DNA of 64,000 nt from Pseudomonadota bacterium (GTDB lineage: Bacteria > Pseudomonadota > Alphaproteobacteria > Rhizobiales > Xanthobacteraceae), in contig JAEWIX010000048.1 in NCBI GenBank assembly GCA_023386885.1, forward strand, positions 93,649 to 157,648, in the 5' to 3' direction. The notes beneath the pieces are model-generated. The model searched no databases, was not told where the DNA came from, and saw nothing but the letters and a program-made list of their open reading frames with translations. Position 1 is the first letter of the stretch. Each line of letters opens with the position of its first letter. The translations under genes and the position numbers were made by a program. Shown here piece by piece: positions 43,289 to 51,486 of this stretch.

Positions 43289-43684
43289 ATGGCGACGACC
43301 GTTCGTCCTTTCCTGATGTTCGAGGGGCGTGCCGGCGAAGCGATCGACTTCTATGTCGGGCTGATCCCGAATAGCGATATCGTCGATGTCACGCGCTACG
43401 GCGCCGGCGAGCCGGGCCCGGAAGGCACCGTCAAGTTCGCGGTGGTCCGGCTGGCCGGGCAACAGGTGCTGTTCAGCGATAGTTTCGTGTCGCATGGGTT
43501 CACCTTCACGCCGTCGCTCTCGCTGTTCGTCGATTGCGAGTCCGAAGCCGATCTCGAACGTATCTTCGCCGCGTTATCGGAAGGCGGCGGCGTGCTGATG
43601 CCGCTCGGCAATTATGGCTTCAGTCGCCGTTTCGGCTGGGTCAACGACCGCTTCGGCGTGTCGTGGCAGCTCAATCTGCCTTGA
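43289..43684 (+). CDS. VOC-family protein (PhnB/3-demethylubiquinone methyltransferase-like domain)
   Basis: 131 residues: VRPFLMFEGRAGEAIDFYVGLIPNS at the N-terminus and WVNDRFGVSWQLNLP at the C-terminus are typical of PhnB-like vicinal-oxygen-chelate proteins. Substrate and catalytic role are unknown for the group. It follows argF by 20 bases with a ribosome site AGGAG, so it may be cotranscribed with the arginine genes. Confidence 0.8.
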   Translation: MATTVRPFLMFEGRAGEAIDFYVGLIPNSDIVDVTRYGAGEPGPEGTVKFAVVRLAGQQVLFSDSFVSHGFTFTPSLSLFVDCESEADLERIFAALSEGGGVLMPLGNYGFSRRFGWVNDRFGVSWQLNLP

Positions 43685-43761
43685 GACGGTGGGCAGCCTT
43701 GCATTCGACCGCCGCCTTGCGGGGGTACCAATCCGCTCGGATCATCCCTAGATAGCGCCCC

Positions 43762-44772
43762 ATGACCTCATCGCATTCGCCTGATCCCGCCAAAACCGAA
43801 GATTCCCGCACCCGCATCCCGTCGGCTGTGCCGGTCGACGATGCCGTGCTGCCGTTCAGCGTCGACGTACTCGACCTGCGCGGGCGCCTGACCAAGCTCG
43901 GCCCGGCGCTCGACCGGTTGCTGGAGAAGCACGACTATCCGGCGCCGGTCGGCAAGCTGCTCGGCGAGGCCGTGGTGCTGACGGTGCTGCTTGGCTCGTC
44001 GCTGAAGTTCGACGGCCGCTTCATTCTGCAAACCCAGACCGATGGTCCGGTGTCGCTGATGATTGTTGATTTCCAGGCCCCGGACCGGCTGCGCGCCTAT
44101 GCCCGTTTTGATGCGGCGCGGCTCGCGGAAGGGCAGGATTCGGCGGCGCTGCTGGGCCGCGGACATCTGGCGATGACCATCGATCAAGGTTCTAACATGA
44201 GCCGCTATCAGGGGCTGGTGGCGCTCGAGGGCGGCAATCTCGAAGACGCCGCGCATGAATACTTCCTGCGCTCGGAGCAAATTCCGACGCGCGTGCGGAT
44301 CGCCGTCGGCGAGGAGTGGCGTGGCGGCGAGGGCGATGGACCGAAGCATCGCTGGCGTGCCGGCGGGCTGTTGCTGCAGTTCCTGCCCAAGGCACCGGAG
44401 CGGGCGCGGCAGGCCGATCTCGATCCCGGCGACGCGCCGGAAGGCAGTACCGCGCATCAGGTGGCCGAGGATGACGCCTGGGTCGAGGGACAGTCGCTGA
44501 TCGGAACCGTCGAGGATATCGAACTGATCGATCCGGACCTGTCCGGCGAGCGGTTACTTTATCGGCTGTTCCACGAGCGCGGTGTGCGGGTGTTCCCCAC
44601 GCAAGCGGTGCAGGCCAAGTGCTCCTGCTCGCGCGATGCCGTGTCCGGAATGCTGTCGCGTTTCGCGCCGGAGGATCGGGCCGACATGGTCAAGGACGGC
44701 AAGGTGGTGGTGACCTGCGAGTTTTGCAGTTCGGTCTATGAATTCACGCCGCAGGAAGCGGGCGTGGAGTAA
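43762..44772 (+). CDS. hslO: Redox-regulated chaperone Hsp33
   Basis: 336 residues. Cytoplasmic holdase activated by oxidation. The C-terminal zinc switch is complete: C287 and C289 in KCSCSRD, then C319 and C322 in CEFC. The N-terminal substrate-binding domain has LGEAVVLTVLLGSSLKFDGRF. Somewhat longer than the E. coli protein, mainly by an N-terminal tail and an inserted Asp/Glu-rich stretch near 215-240 (DPGDAPEGSTAHQVAEDD). Confidence 0.94.
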   Translation: MTSSHSPDPAKTEDSRTRIPSAVPVDDAVLPFSVDVLDLRGRLTKLGPALDRLLEKHDYPAPVGKLLGEAVVLTVLLGSSLKFDGRFILQTQTDGPVSLMIVDFQAPDRLRAYARFDAARLAEGQDSAALLGRGHLAMTIDQGSNMSRYQGLVALEGGNLEDAAHEYFLRSEQIPTRVRIAVGEEWRGGEGDGPKHRWRAGGLLLQFLPKAPERARQADLDPGDAPEGSTAHQVAEDDAWVEGQSLIGTVEDIELIDPDLSGERLLYRLFHERGVRVFPTQAVQAKCSCSRDAVSGMLSRFAPEDRADMVKDGKVVVTCEFCSSVYEFTPQEAGVE

Positions 44773-44778
44773 CCACCC

Positions 44779-44811
44779 CGTCGTCCTGGCGTAAGCAAGA
44801 CCGGGACGACC
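44779..44811. terminator. Inverted repeat between hslO and apaG
   Basis: GTCGTCC (44780-44786) and GGACGAC (44804-44810) flank a loop with partial further pairing. It sits between convergent stops; similar GTCGTCCTGGCG elements are scattered in Bradyrhizobium genomes, so it may be a short repeat acting as a terminator. Confidence 0.5.
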
Positions 44812-44840
44812 ACAACAAGACTATTAAGGCGTGCGGAAAC

Positions 44841-45233
44841 TCAGTTCAGCGTCCGCTTGGCCTGCGGGCTGTCGAGCGAGAAGGTCGGGATGTCAATCTC
44901 GAAGCGCTCGCCGCCATTGGTCACCATTTGATAGCGCCCGGTCATGAAGCCGGAGGAGGTTGGTAACGGTACGCCGCTGGTGTACTGGAAGCGCTCGCCC
45001 GGACCGAGGGTAGGCTGTTCCCCGACAACGCCCTCGCCACGCACTTCCTGGGTGCGCCCGGTGGCATCGGTGATGATCCAGTGCCGGGTGCGCAATTGCA
45101 CCGTTTCCGCGCCCTCGTTGGTAATGACGATGGTGTACGACCAGAAGTAGCGCTGCTCCGCGTCGGAGGATCGCTCCGGCATGAAGTTCGGCTCCACAGT
45201 CACTTCGATCTGGCGGGTTACGGCGCGGTACAT
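44841..45233 (-). CDS. apaG: Co2+/Mg2+ efflux protein ApaG
   Basis: 130 residues, the usual ApaG length: YRAVTRQIEVTVEPNFMPERS, FWSYTIVITNEGAETVQLRTRHW, TDATGRTQEVRGEGVVGEQP and FMTGRYQMVT are all conserved family segments of this fibronectin-like fold. ATG 45233 is chosen; upstream in-frame starts would add 18 residues not present in the family. Biochemical role of ApaG is not well settled. Confidence 0.94.
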   Translation of the reverse strand: MYRAVTRQIEVTVEPNFMPERSSDAEQRYFWSYTIVITNEGAETVQLRTRHWIITDATGRTQEVRGEGVVGEQPTLGPGERFQYTSGVPLPTSSGFMTGRYQMVTNGGERFEIDIPTFSLDSPQAKRTLN

Positions 45234-45471
45234 CGATGCGGTCTTTCTCATTCGTTGCCAGCATACCCAAACCACCGGTGGAACCAAATAGCCGCGGATC
45301 GATCACCGCGATTTCAACATAGTTGTCGGCCAGAGAGCGCGAAATCGGCTGCTTCATGCTGTCGCCGTGGACCGTCCACGGGTTCGGTCTTATGAATATG
45401 CCGCCGTCTCGCGCGATCCTGGCCGATGGCATGCGATGCGCGCAAATCCAGCTTTCAGGTCCACGGAACCG

Positions 45472-46740
45472 ATGACGTCTGTCACCGACCAGCCCGCCAG
45501 CGGTCTCGCGGAGAGCGCCGCAAAGGATCCTGCGCCGCCACCCACGCCTCCGATCCGGCAGATGCCGGGACCGTTGGGAGGCCCGGCAAGCGGCGAGCGT
45601 GAACTACGTCTCGATCTGTTTCGCGGTCTGGCGCTGTGGCTGATCTTCGTCGATCACCTGCCGCCCAATCTTTTCACGTGGCTGACGATCCGGAATTACG
45701 GCTTCAGCGACGCCACTGAAATCTTCATCTTCATTTCCGGCTACACGGCTGCATTCGTCTACGGCCGCGCGATGACCGATCGCGGTTTCGTGGTGGCGAG
45801 CGCGCGCATTCTCAAGCGGGTCTGGCAAATCTACGTCGCGCACGTGTTCCTGTTCACGATTTTCCTTGCCGAGATTTCCTACGTCGCCACGAGCTTCGAG
45901 AATCCGCTCTACACCGAGGAAATGGGCATCCTCGATTTTCTCAAGCAGCCCGATGTCACCATCGTGCAGGCGCTGCTGCTGAAGTTTCGGCCGGTCAATA
46001 TGGACGTGTTGCCGCTCTATATCGTGCTGATGCTGTTCCTGCCGCCGATCGTCTGGCTGATGCTGCGCAAGCCGGACCTCACGCTGGGCCTGTCGGTGGT
46101 GCTGTATGCCATCACCTGGGAGTTCGGCCTCAACCTGCCGGCCTATCCGAACGGCGTCTGGTTCTTCAATCCGTTCGCGTGGCAGTTGCTGTTCGTGTTC
46201 GGCGCGTGGTGCGCGCTCGGTGGCGCAAGGCGCATGGCTCCCCTTCTGTCCTCACGGATTCTGATGGGGCTTTGCGTTGCCTATCTGCTGGCGGCGTTCT
46301 TCGTCACATTGACCTGGCATCTGCCGCAACTTGGTCACTTCGTACCGCCTGTCATCGAGCAGTGGATGTATCCGATCAACAAGACCGATCTCGACGTGCT
46401 GCGCTTCATCCATTTTCTGGCACTGGCGGCGCTGACCGTCTATCTGCTGCCGAGCGACTGGCCGGGGCTGCGGTCGCCGTGGCTCAGGCCCGCGATCCTG
46501 TGCGGCCAGCATTCGCTGGAAATCTTCTGCATCGGCGTCTTCCTCGCCTTCGCCGGCCACTTCGTGCTGGCCGAAGTCTCCGGCGGCGCGGTGATTCACT
46601 TCGTGGTCAGTCTGTCCGGAATTGTCATCATGTCGGCCGCCGCGGCGGTGTTTTCATGGTATAAGCGGGTTGCAGCCAAGGGCGGAAAAGACGCGAAAAG
46701 CGCCGAAGCCAACGCCGACCTGGCGGGAGGGGGATCATGA
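45472..46740 (+). CDS. opgC: OpgC-type acyltransferase (osmoregulated periplasmic glucan succinylation)
   Basis: 422 residues from ATG 45472 (ATG 45436 is possible); about 10 membrane helices. RELRLDLFRGLALWLIFVDH with the conserved Arg-Asp/His, and FSDATEIFIFISGYTAAFVYG, are hallmarks of OpgC, an acyltransferase-3-like protein that succinylates periplasmic glucans across the inner membrane. A Lys/Ala-rich cytoplasmic tail ends it. The stop overlaps the next gene (ATGA), tying it to two periplasmic SGNH proteins. Confidence 0.9.
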   Translation: MTSVTDQPASGLAESAAKDPAPPPTPPIRQMPGPLGGPASGERELRLDLFRGLALWLIFVDHLPPNLFTWLTIRNYGFSDATEIFIFISGYTAAFVYGRAMTDRGFVVASARILKRVWQIYVAHVFLFTIFLAEISYVATSFENPLYTEEMGILDFLKQPDVTIVQALLLKFRPVNMDVLPLYIVLMLFLPPIVWLMLRKPDLTLGLSVVLYAITWEFGLNLPAYPNGVWFFNPFAWQLLFVFGAWCALGGARRMAPLLSSRILMGLCVAYLLAAFFVTLTWHLPQLGHFVPPVIEQWMYPINKTDLDVLRFIHFLALAALTVYLLPSDWPGLRSPWLRPAILCGQHSLEIFCIGVFLAFAGHFVLAEVSGGAVIHFVVSLSGIVIMSAAAAVFSWYKRVAAKGGKDAKSAEANADLAGGGS

Positions 46741-47495
46741 GGGCCATTGGCGGCCTGATCGCACTTGCCTTGCTTTGGAGCACGGCGTCGGCAAGGGCCG
46801 AGGACGCGCCGCCTCCCGGCTGCGAGGTTCCTGCCTATCTGCTGACCAGCGAGCACAGCCTGAAGAAGGTCGCCGAGGCGGTGAAGACCGAAGGCCGCCT
46901 CGACATCTTGGTGATCGGCAGCCGGTCTGCGACCGTGCTGACGCCCGACGGGACCGGCTTTCCGGGCCGCATGGAAGCGGCGCTGCGCGACAAGTTGCCG
47001 ACCATTAAGGTCAGCGTCAACTTGCAGTTGCAGATCAAGAAGACCGCCGCGGACGTGTCTAGCGGTCTTGCTCAAATCCTCGAAGGCAAGCAGCCGACCT
47101 TGGTGATATGGCAGACCGGCACCGTCGATGCTATGCGTGCGGTCGACCCGGATGACTTCAGGACAGCCGTCGACGACGGGGTGGCTGCCTTGCAGAAGCA
47201 CGGCGCGGACGTCGTCTTGATGAACCTGCAATACGGTCCGCGAATGGAAACCATGATTACGACGACGCCCTACATCGATGTGATGCGCGTCGTCGCACAA
47301 CAGCGCGAGGTTCCGCTGTTCGATCGGTTTGCGATCATGCACCACTGGAACGACATCGGCAGTTTCGATCTGTTCAGTCCCTCTCGCGGCATCGAGTTGG
47401 CCAAGCGGGTGCATGATTGTCTTGGCCGCGCGCTCGCGACCTTCGTGATCGATGCTGCGCGCATCAAACCCGCAGAGTTGAGGACGCAGCGTTAA
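46737..47495 (+). CDS. Periplasmic SGNH-fold protein, probably catalytically inactive
   Basis: 252 residues; signal peptide to about residue 22 (cleavage after ASARA). The fold parallels the following gene: ILVIGSRSATV, VIWQTGTVDAM, FDRFAIMHHW. But the nucleophile block reads GSRS, the oxyanion Asn of GTN is Val, and the DxxH catalytic His block is absent (FSPSRGIELAK). It is therefore likely a non-catalytic partner, perhaps substrate-binding. It overlaps opgC and, by one base, the next gene (TAATG). Confidence 0.75.
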   Translation: MRAIGGLIALALLWSTASARAEDAPPPGCEVPAYLLTSEHSLKKVAEAVKTEGRLDILVIGSRSATVLTPDGTGFPGRMEAALRDKLPTIKVSVNLQLQIKKTAADVSSGLAQILEGKQPTLVIWQTGTVDAMRAVDPDDFRTAVDDGVAALQKHGADVVLMNLQYGPRMETMITTTPYIDVMRVVAQQREVPLFDRFAIMHHWNDIGSFDLFSPSRGIELAKRVHDCLGRALATFVIDAARIKPAELRTQR

Positions 47496-48457
47496 TGATC
47501 CCCAGTTGTTCCGGTTCAGCCGTCGCCCTGACGGCATTGGTGGCGGTCGCCCTGCTGTCCGCTTCCGGGCCGTTGGTGCCGGCCCACGCCCAGCAGACGC
47601 CGCGCGGGCTGGTCGGGTCTGCCGTCGCCGCGCAGGAGCCTCATGCGTCGGTTGAGCCGGCGACGCCCGGCGTGACGTCGAAAGCCATCGCCAATGTGAA
47701 GCGCGCGGCCGCCACCGCGACCGATATCTTCCGTCGCGTGCCATGCCTGTCGCCAAAGGGCGTCGCCAAGACCGTGCGGGCGCTGCCGCGTATCGCGCGC
47801 AAGCTAGCCGAGCATAAGCCGGTGACGATCATCGCTTTCGGTTCGTCATCGACGGAGGGCTATGGCTCGACGGCGCCGGAATTCACCTATCCCAGTCGCC
47901 TGGCCGCGCAGCTCAAGCGCAAGTATCCGACCGCCGACATCAAGGTTCTCAACCGCGGCAAGGGCGGCGAGGACGCGCCGGAAATGCTGCAACGATTGAA
48001 GCAGGCGGTGATCGACGAGAAGCCCGATCTGGTGATCTGGCAGGTCGGCACCAACGCGATCCTGCGCAACCTCGATGCGACCGCGACCATCGCACAGGTC
48101 GAGGAGGGTATCTCCCGCATTCAGGCCGCCGGCGCCGATGTGGTGCTGGTCGATCCGCAATATGTCCCCGCGGTGAATCAGAAGGGCGAGAGCGCCAGCC
48201 GCATGGTGCGGCTTCTGAACAAGGTGGCGGGGCAGCGCCACATCGGCATTTTCCCACGTTTCGCGGTGATGCGCGAGTGGCACGAGAAGCAGGCGCTGGC
48301 GTTCGACCGCTTCTCGATCGCCGATGGCTTGCATATGAACGATTGGGGTTATGCCTGCTTCGCGCAACTGTTGGGCGACGATATCATTCGCTCGGTGGGG
48401 CAGGTTCAACGCGGCATCAACGCGTCATCCGACGTGCTGGTCTATCAACCGCTGTGA
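47495..48457 (+). CDS. Periplasmic SGNH hydrolase
   Basis: 320 residues; signal peptide ends near AHAQ (residue 32). All four SGNH blocks are visible: IIAFGSSSTEG (S118), NRGKGGED (Gly), WQVGTNAIL (N187) and ADGLHMND (D277, H280). Its operon with opgC suggests it edits or transfers acyl groups on periplasmic glucans, as separate SGNH domains do with acyltransferase-3 proteins; that is inference. Start ATG 47495 overlaps the upstream stop. Confidence 0.85.
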   Translation: MIPSCSGSAVALTALVAVALLSASGPLVPAHAQQTPRGLVGSAVAAQEPHASVEPATPGVTSKAIANVKRAAATATDIFRRVPCLSPKGVAKTVRALPRIARKLAEHKPVTIIAFGSSSTEGYGSTAPEFTYPSRLAAQLKRKYPTADIKVLNRGKGGEDAPEMLQRLKQAVIDEKPDLVIWQVGTNAILRNLDATATIAQVEEGISRIQAAGADVVLVDPQYVPAVNQKGESASRMVRLLNKVAGQRHIGIFPRFAVMREWHEKQALAFDRFSIADGLHMNDWGYACFAQLLGDDIIRSVGQVQRGINASSDVLVYQPL

Positions 48458-48490
48458 GGCGCGTGGGCTTTCGCCCGCTTCTCAAAGCAT

Positions 48491-48520
48491 GAAACCCCGG
48501 CCTTCTCAGGCCGGGGTTTC
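48491..48520 (+). terminator. Strong intrinsic terminator after opgC operon
   Basis: Perfect 13-base stem GAAACCCCGGCCT / AGGCCGGGGTTTC with a TCTC loop, followed by ATTTTG. It lies between convergent genes and can also serve the minus strand. Confidence 0.9.
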
Positions 48521-48564
48521 ATTTTGCGTTCAACGAACGGTATCGATCGCTGCGGTGACGTAGC

Positions 48565-49770
48565 TTACTTCTTCGCGACCAGCGGACAGCCGCCTTGGTC
48601 CATCGGACGGAAAGCCTCGTTGGCCGGAATGGTGGCGAGCACCTTGTAGATGTCCCATTCGCTCTTCGATTCCGACGGCTTCTTCACCTGATAGAGGTAC
48701 ATGTCGTGAATGGCGCGGCCATCGGGGCGGACCGAGCCCTTGCCGAACAGGGCATCATCGATCGGCAGTTCCTTCATCTTCGCCATCACCGCGTCGGAGT
48801 CCTTCGACTTCGCGGCGGTGACCGCCTTCAGGTAATGCAGCACGCTGGAATACACGCCGGCCTGTGCACTGGTCGGCATCTTGCCGTTGAACTTCTCGGC
48901 GAAGCGCTTGGAGAAGGCCCGAGTCGCGTCGGTCTGGTCCCAGTAGAACGCTTCGGTCAGCACCAGGCCCTGTGCCGCCTGCAACCCCAGCGCCTTGACG
49001 TCACTGGAGAAGATCAGAAGACCCGCGAGCGACTGACCGCTCTGGGTGAGGCCGAATTCCGCCGCCTGCTTGATGGTGTTGATCATGTCGCTGCCCGCAT
49101 TGGCGAGCGCCACCACCTTGGCCTTGGAGGCTTGCGCACGCAGCAGGAACGACGAGAAGTCCGACGAGTTCAGCGGATGCTTGACGCTGCCGACGACCTT
49201 ACCGCCCGCCTTGGTGACGGCTTCGGTGGTGTCGCGTTCCAGCGCCGCGCCGAATGCGTAGTCGGCGACCAGCATGTACCAGGTATCAGCGCCCTGCTTG
49301 GTCATTGCCGAACCGGTACCGTTGGCGAGCGCCCAAGTGTCGTAGGTCCAGTGCACGGTGTAGGGCGAGCAGGATTTTCCGGTGAGGTCGGACGTGCCGC
49401 CGCCCGACGGAATGAAGATCTTCTTCTTTTCTTTGGTCACTTCGGAGACGGCGAGCGCGACGGACGACGTGGTGGTATCGAGAATGACGTCGACGTTCTC
49501 GCGGTCATACCACTGGCGCGCGATGTTGCTGCCGATATCGGGCTTGTTCTGATGATCCGCGCCAATCACCTCGACCTTGAGGTCCGGGTTGATCTTGGCG
49601 AAGTCTTCGACGGCGAGCTTGGCGGCAACCACCGAGCCCGGTCCGGAAATGTCCGCGTACAGGCTCGACATATCGTTCAACACGCCGAGCTTGATCGGGG
49701 TCTCCGCCTGCGCCGCGCCGCCGAGTGTCAGCACCGCTGCGGCGGCCATCAGGATGGTCTTGAAGTTCAT
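48565..49770 (-). CDS. ABC transporter substrate-binding protein, branched-chain amino acid type (second paralogue)
   Basis: 401 residues; signal peptide ends near AAQAE. IKLGVLNDMSSLYADISGPG and VIGADHQNKPDIGSNIARQWYD parallel the protein at 21777-22988 throughout, including the C-terminal KKPSESKSEWDIYK. It also lacks neighbouring permease or ATPase genes. Two such solitary homologues suggest shared use of a transporter encoded elsewhere. Ligand unknown. A 160-base spacer with no gene lies upstream. Confidence 0.9.
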   Translation of the reverse strand: MNFKTILMAAAAVLTLGGAAQAETPIKLGVLNDMSSLYADISGPGSVVAAKLAVEDFAKINPDLKVEVIGADHQNKPDIGSNIARQWYDRENVDVILDTTTSSVALAVSEVTKEKKKIFIPSGGGTSDLTGKSCSPYTVHWTYDTWALANGTGSAMTKQGADTWYMLVADYAFGAALERDTTEAVTKAGGKVVGSVKHPLNSSDFSSFLLRAQASKAKVVALANAGSDMINTIKQAAEFGLTQSGQSLAGLLIFSSDVKALGLQAAQGLVLTEAFYWDQTDATRAFSKRFAEKFNGKMPTSAQAGVYSSVLHYLKAVTAAKSKDSDAVMAKMKELPIDDALFGKGSVRPDGRAIHDMYLYQVKKPSESKSEWDIYKVLATIPANEAFRPMDQGGCPLVAKK

Positions 49771-49930
49771 TTAACGCCTCTTTTTGTTATGCGTTGAATT
49801 TGGCCGAAAGCCGCCGTGATTTTAGTCTGCCGGAGTCGGGGCCGCGACCAGCAAAAACGCCGCAGCATGGCGTTCCGGCCTGCGTATTTCGTCGTATAGC
49901 CTCGCGAAGACTGTCTTGTTCACGACAAAC

Positions 49931-51127
49931 TCACGCCTGCTCGAGCGCTGCGTCGATGTCGGCGATCAGGTCGTCGGCGTGTTCCAGCCCCGCCGAGAAG
50001 CGCACGAAACCCTCGCCGATGCCGAGTTCGGCGCGGGCCTCGATCGGCAGCCGTTGATGCGTCGTGGTCGCGGGATGCGTGACGAGGCTGCGCGCGTCGC
50101 CGAGATTGTTGCTGATGCGCGCGAGCTTGAGCGCATTGAGGAAACGGAACGCGGTGGGCTTGCCGCCTTTCACCTCGAAGCCGATCAGGGTGGAGCCGGC
50201 ACGCATCTGCTTCTTTACCAGTGCGGCCTGCGGATGATCGGCGCGGCCGGGATAGATCAGCCGTGCGATCTTCGGATGCGCCGCCAGCACATCGGCGATG
50301 GCGGCCGCGTTTGCGGTCTGCTGTTTGACGCGGATCGCCAGCGTTTCGAGGCCCTTCGTTAGCGTCCACGCATTGTATGGCGAGATCGACGGGCCGGTCT
50401 GGCGCAGGAACGTATGGATGTGTTCCTGAATGAAAGCATCCGACGACAGGATGATGCCGCCGAGACAACGCCCCTGTCCGTCGATGTGCTTGGTCGCGGA
50501 ATACACCACGACGTCGGCGCCAAGCGCCAGCGGGCTTTGCCAGATCGGCGTCGCGAACACGTTGTCGACGATCAGGCGCGCACCGGTCGCGTGCGCGATG
50601 TCGGCAATCGCGGCGATGTCGAGCACGTCAAGCGTCGGGTTGGTCGGGCTTTCGAGAAAGCAGGTGCGCGTGTTCGGCCGCATCGCTTTCTGCCACTGAT
50701 CGAGGTCGAGTCCATCGACCAGTGTGGATTCGATGCCGTAACGCGGCAGCAAATCTTCCACCACGTAGCGGCAGGAGCCGAACATCGCTTTCGCGGCGAC
50801 GACGTGGTCGCCTGCGCGCAGCGGCGCGAGAATGGCGGTGGTGACCGCCGCCATGCCGGTCGCGGTGGCGCGCGCGGCTCCCGCGCCTTCCAGGGCGCAC
50901 ATGCGTTGCTCGAAGGTCGAGACGTTGGGATTGGAAAAGCGCGAATAGATGAAGCCGGGATCGTCGCCCTTGAAGCGGGCTTCGCATTGCTCGGCGGTGT
51001 CGTAGACGAAGCCTTGCGTCAGGAACAACGCTTCGGCGGTCTCGTTGAATTGCGACCGCAACACGCCGGCATGGATCAATCGGGTTTCGGGACGATAGGA
51101 CGATGCAGCGGGTTTCGCGATAGACAT
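49931..51127 (-). CDS. metZ: O-succinylhomoserine sulfhydrylase
   Basis: 398 residues, PLP enzyme of the Cys/Met metabolism family that makes homocysteine directly from O-succinylhomoserine and sulfide. Motifs: RPETRLIHAGVLRSQFNET, GFIYSRFSNPNV, GMAAVTTAILA, VDNVFATP and the PLP-lysine YSATKHIDGQGR. ATG 51127 follows GGAGG four bases upstream. A SAM-II riboswitch and terminators precede it, the classical arrangement in alphaproteobacteria. Confidence 0.94.
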   Translation of the reverse strand: MSIAKPAASSYRPETRLIHAGVLRSQFNETAEALFLTQGFVYDTAEQCEARFKGDDPGFIYSRFSNPNVSTFEQRMCALEGAGAARATATGMAAVTTAILAPLRAGDHVVAAKAMFGSCRYVVEDLLPRYGIESTLVDGLDLDQWQKAMRPNTRTCFLESPTNPTLDVLDIAAIADIAHATGARLIVDNVFATPIWQSPLALGADVVVYSATKHIDGQGRCLGGIILSSDAFIQEHIHTFLRQTGPSISPYNAWTLTKGLETLAIRVKQQTANAAAIADVLAAHPKIARLIYPGRADHPQAALVKKQMRAGSTLIGFEVKGGKPTAFRFLNALKLARISNNLGDARSLVTHPATTTHQRLPIEARAELGIGEGFVRFSAGLEHADDLIADIDAALEQA

Positions 51128-51160
51128 ATGACCTCCAATGGCCGCCCGGACATCGGCCAT

Positions 51161-51210
51161 AAAAAATCCGGCCTTCAAATAAAAAAGGCCGGGATCATAC
51201 GTCCCCGGCC
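51161..51210 (-). terminator. Two overlapping intrinsic terminators in metZ leader
   Basis: First hairpin: GGCCGGG (51210-51204) with CCCGGCC (51193-51187), then six Ts (51186-51181). Second: CCGGCCTT (51192-51185) with AAGGCCGG (51175-51168), then a T-run (51166-51161). They share 51187-51192, so cannot form together. The first begins right after the SAM-II aptamer. Confidence 0.8.
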
Positions 51211-51264
51211 TGTTTAGCGAGTTGTTTAACGTGGCTGCAAGCCGGCCGGCTCAAATCACCACGG
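51209..51264 (-). promoter_or_regulatory. SAM-II (SAM_alpha) riboswitch of metZ
   Basis: On the minus strand: CGTGGTGATTTGAGCCGG, CTTGCAGCCACGTTAAA, then CTCGCTAAACAGG. This matches SAM-II. Stem P1 pairs CGTGG (51263-51259) with CCACG (51234-51230); the GCTAAA 3' element (51218-51213) belongs to the pseudoknot. It binds S-adenosylmethionine and should reduce metZ expression. Confidence 0.95.
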
Positions 51265-51275
51265 GATAACTTGTG

Positions 51276-51304
51276 CTGATAATCCGGCTTGCTCTTTCCG
51301 TCAA
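51276..51304 (-). promoter_or_regulatory. Predicted sigma-70 promoter of metZ
   Basis: TTGACG (51304-51299), 17-base spacer, TATCAG (51281-51276). The start would fall near 51269, just before the SAM-II aptamer. Confidence 0.6.
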
Positions 51305-51349
51305 GCCACCCATCGGATAACCGGTAAGATCGGTATTTTCGAGTTTGGC

Positions 51350-51448
51350 CGTCACCCTGAGGCGGCGGAGCGCAGCGAAGCCCTCGAAGGGCAACGGCCG
51401 TTCATCCTTCGCGGCTCGCCAAAGATGGCTCGCACCTCAGGATGACGG
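51350..51448. repeat. Palindromic intergenic repeat, family A copy 2
   Basis: Runs from GTCACCCTGAGG to CCTCAGGATGAC, the ends being complementary with one mismatch; inner blocks CCCTCGAAGGG and ATCCTTCGCGGCTCG resemble copy 1 (1439-1535) in reverse order. It lies between divergent metZ and the dCTP deaminase gene and contains the spurious ATG at 51442. Confidence 0.75.
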
Positions 51449-51486
51449 TGCGACTGCTTCGACGAGATGACGCAAGGATAATCGCT

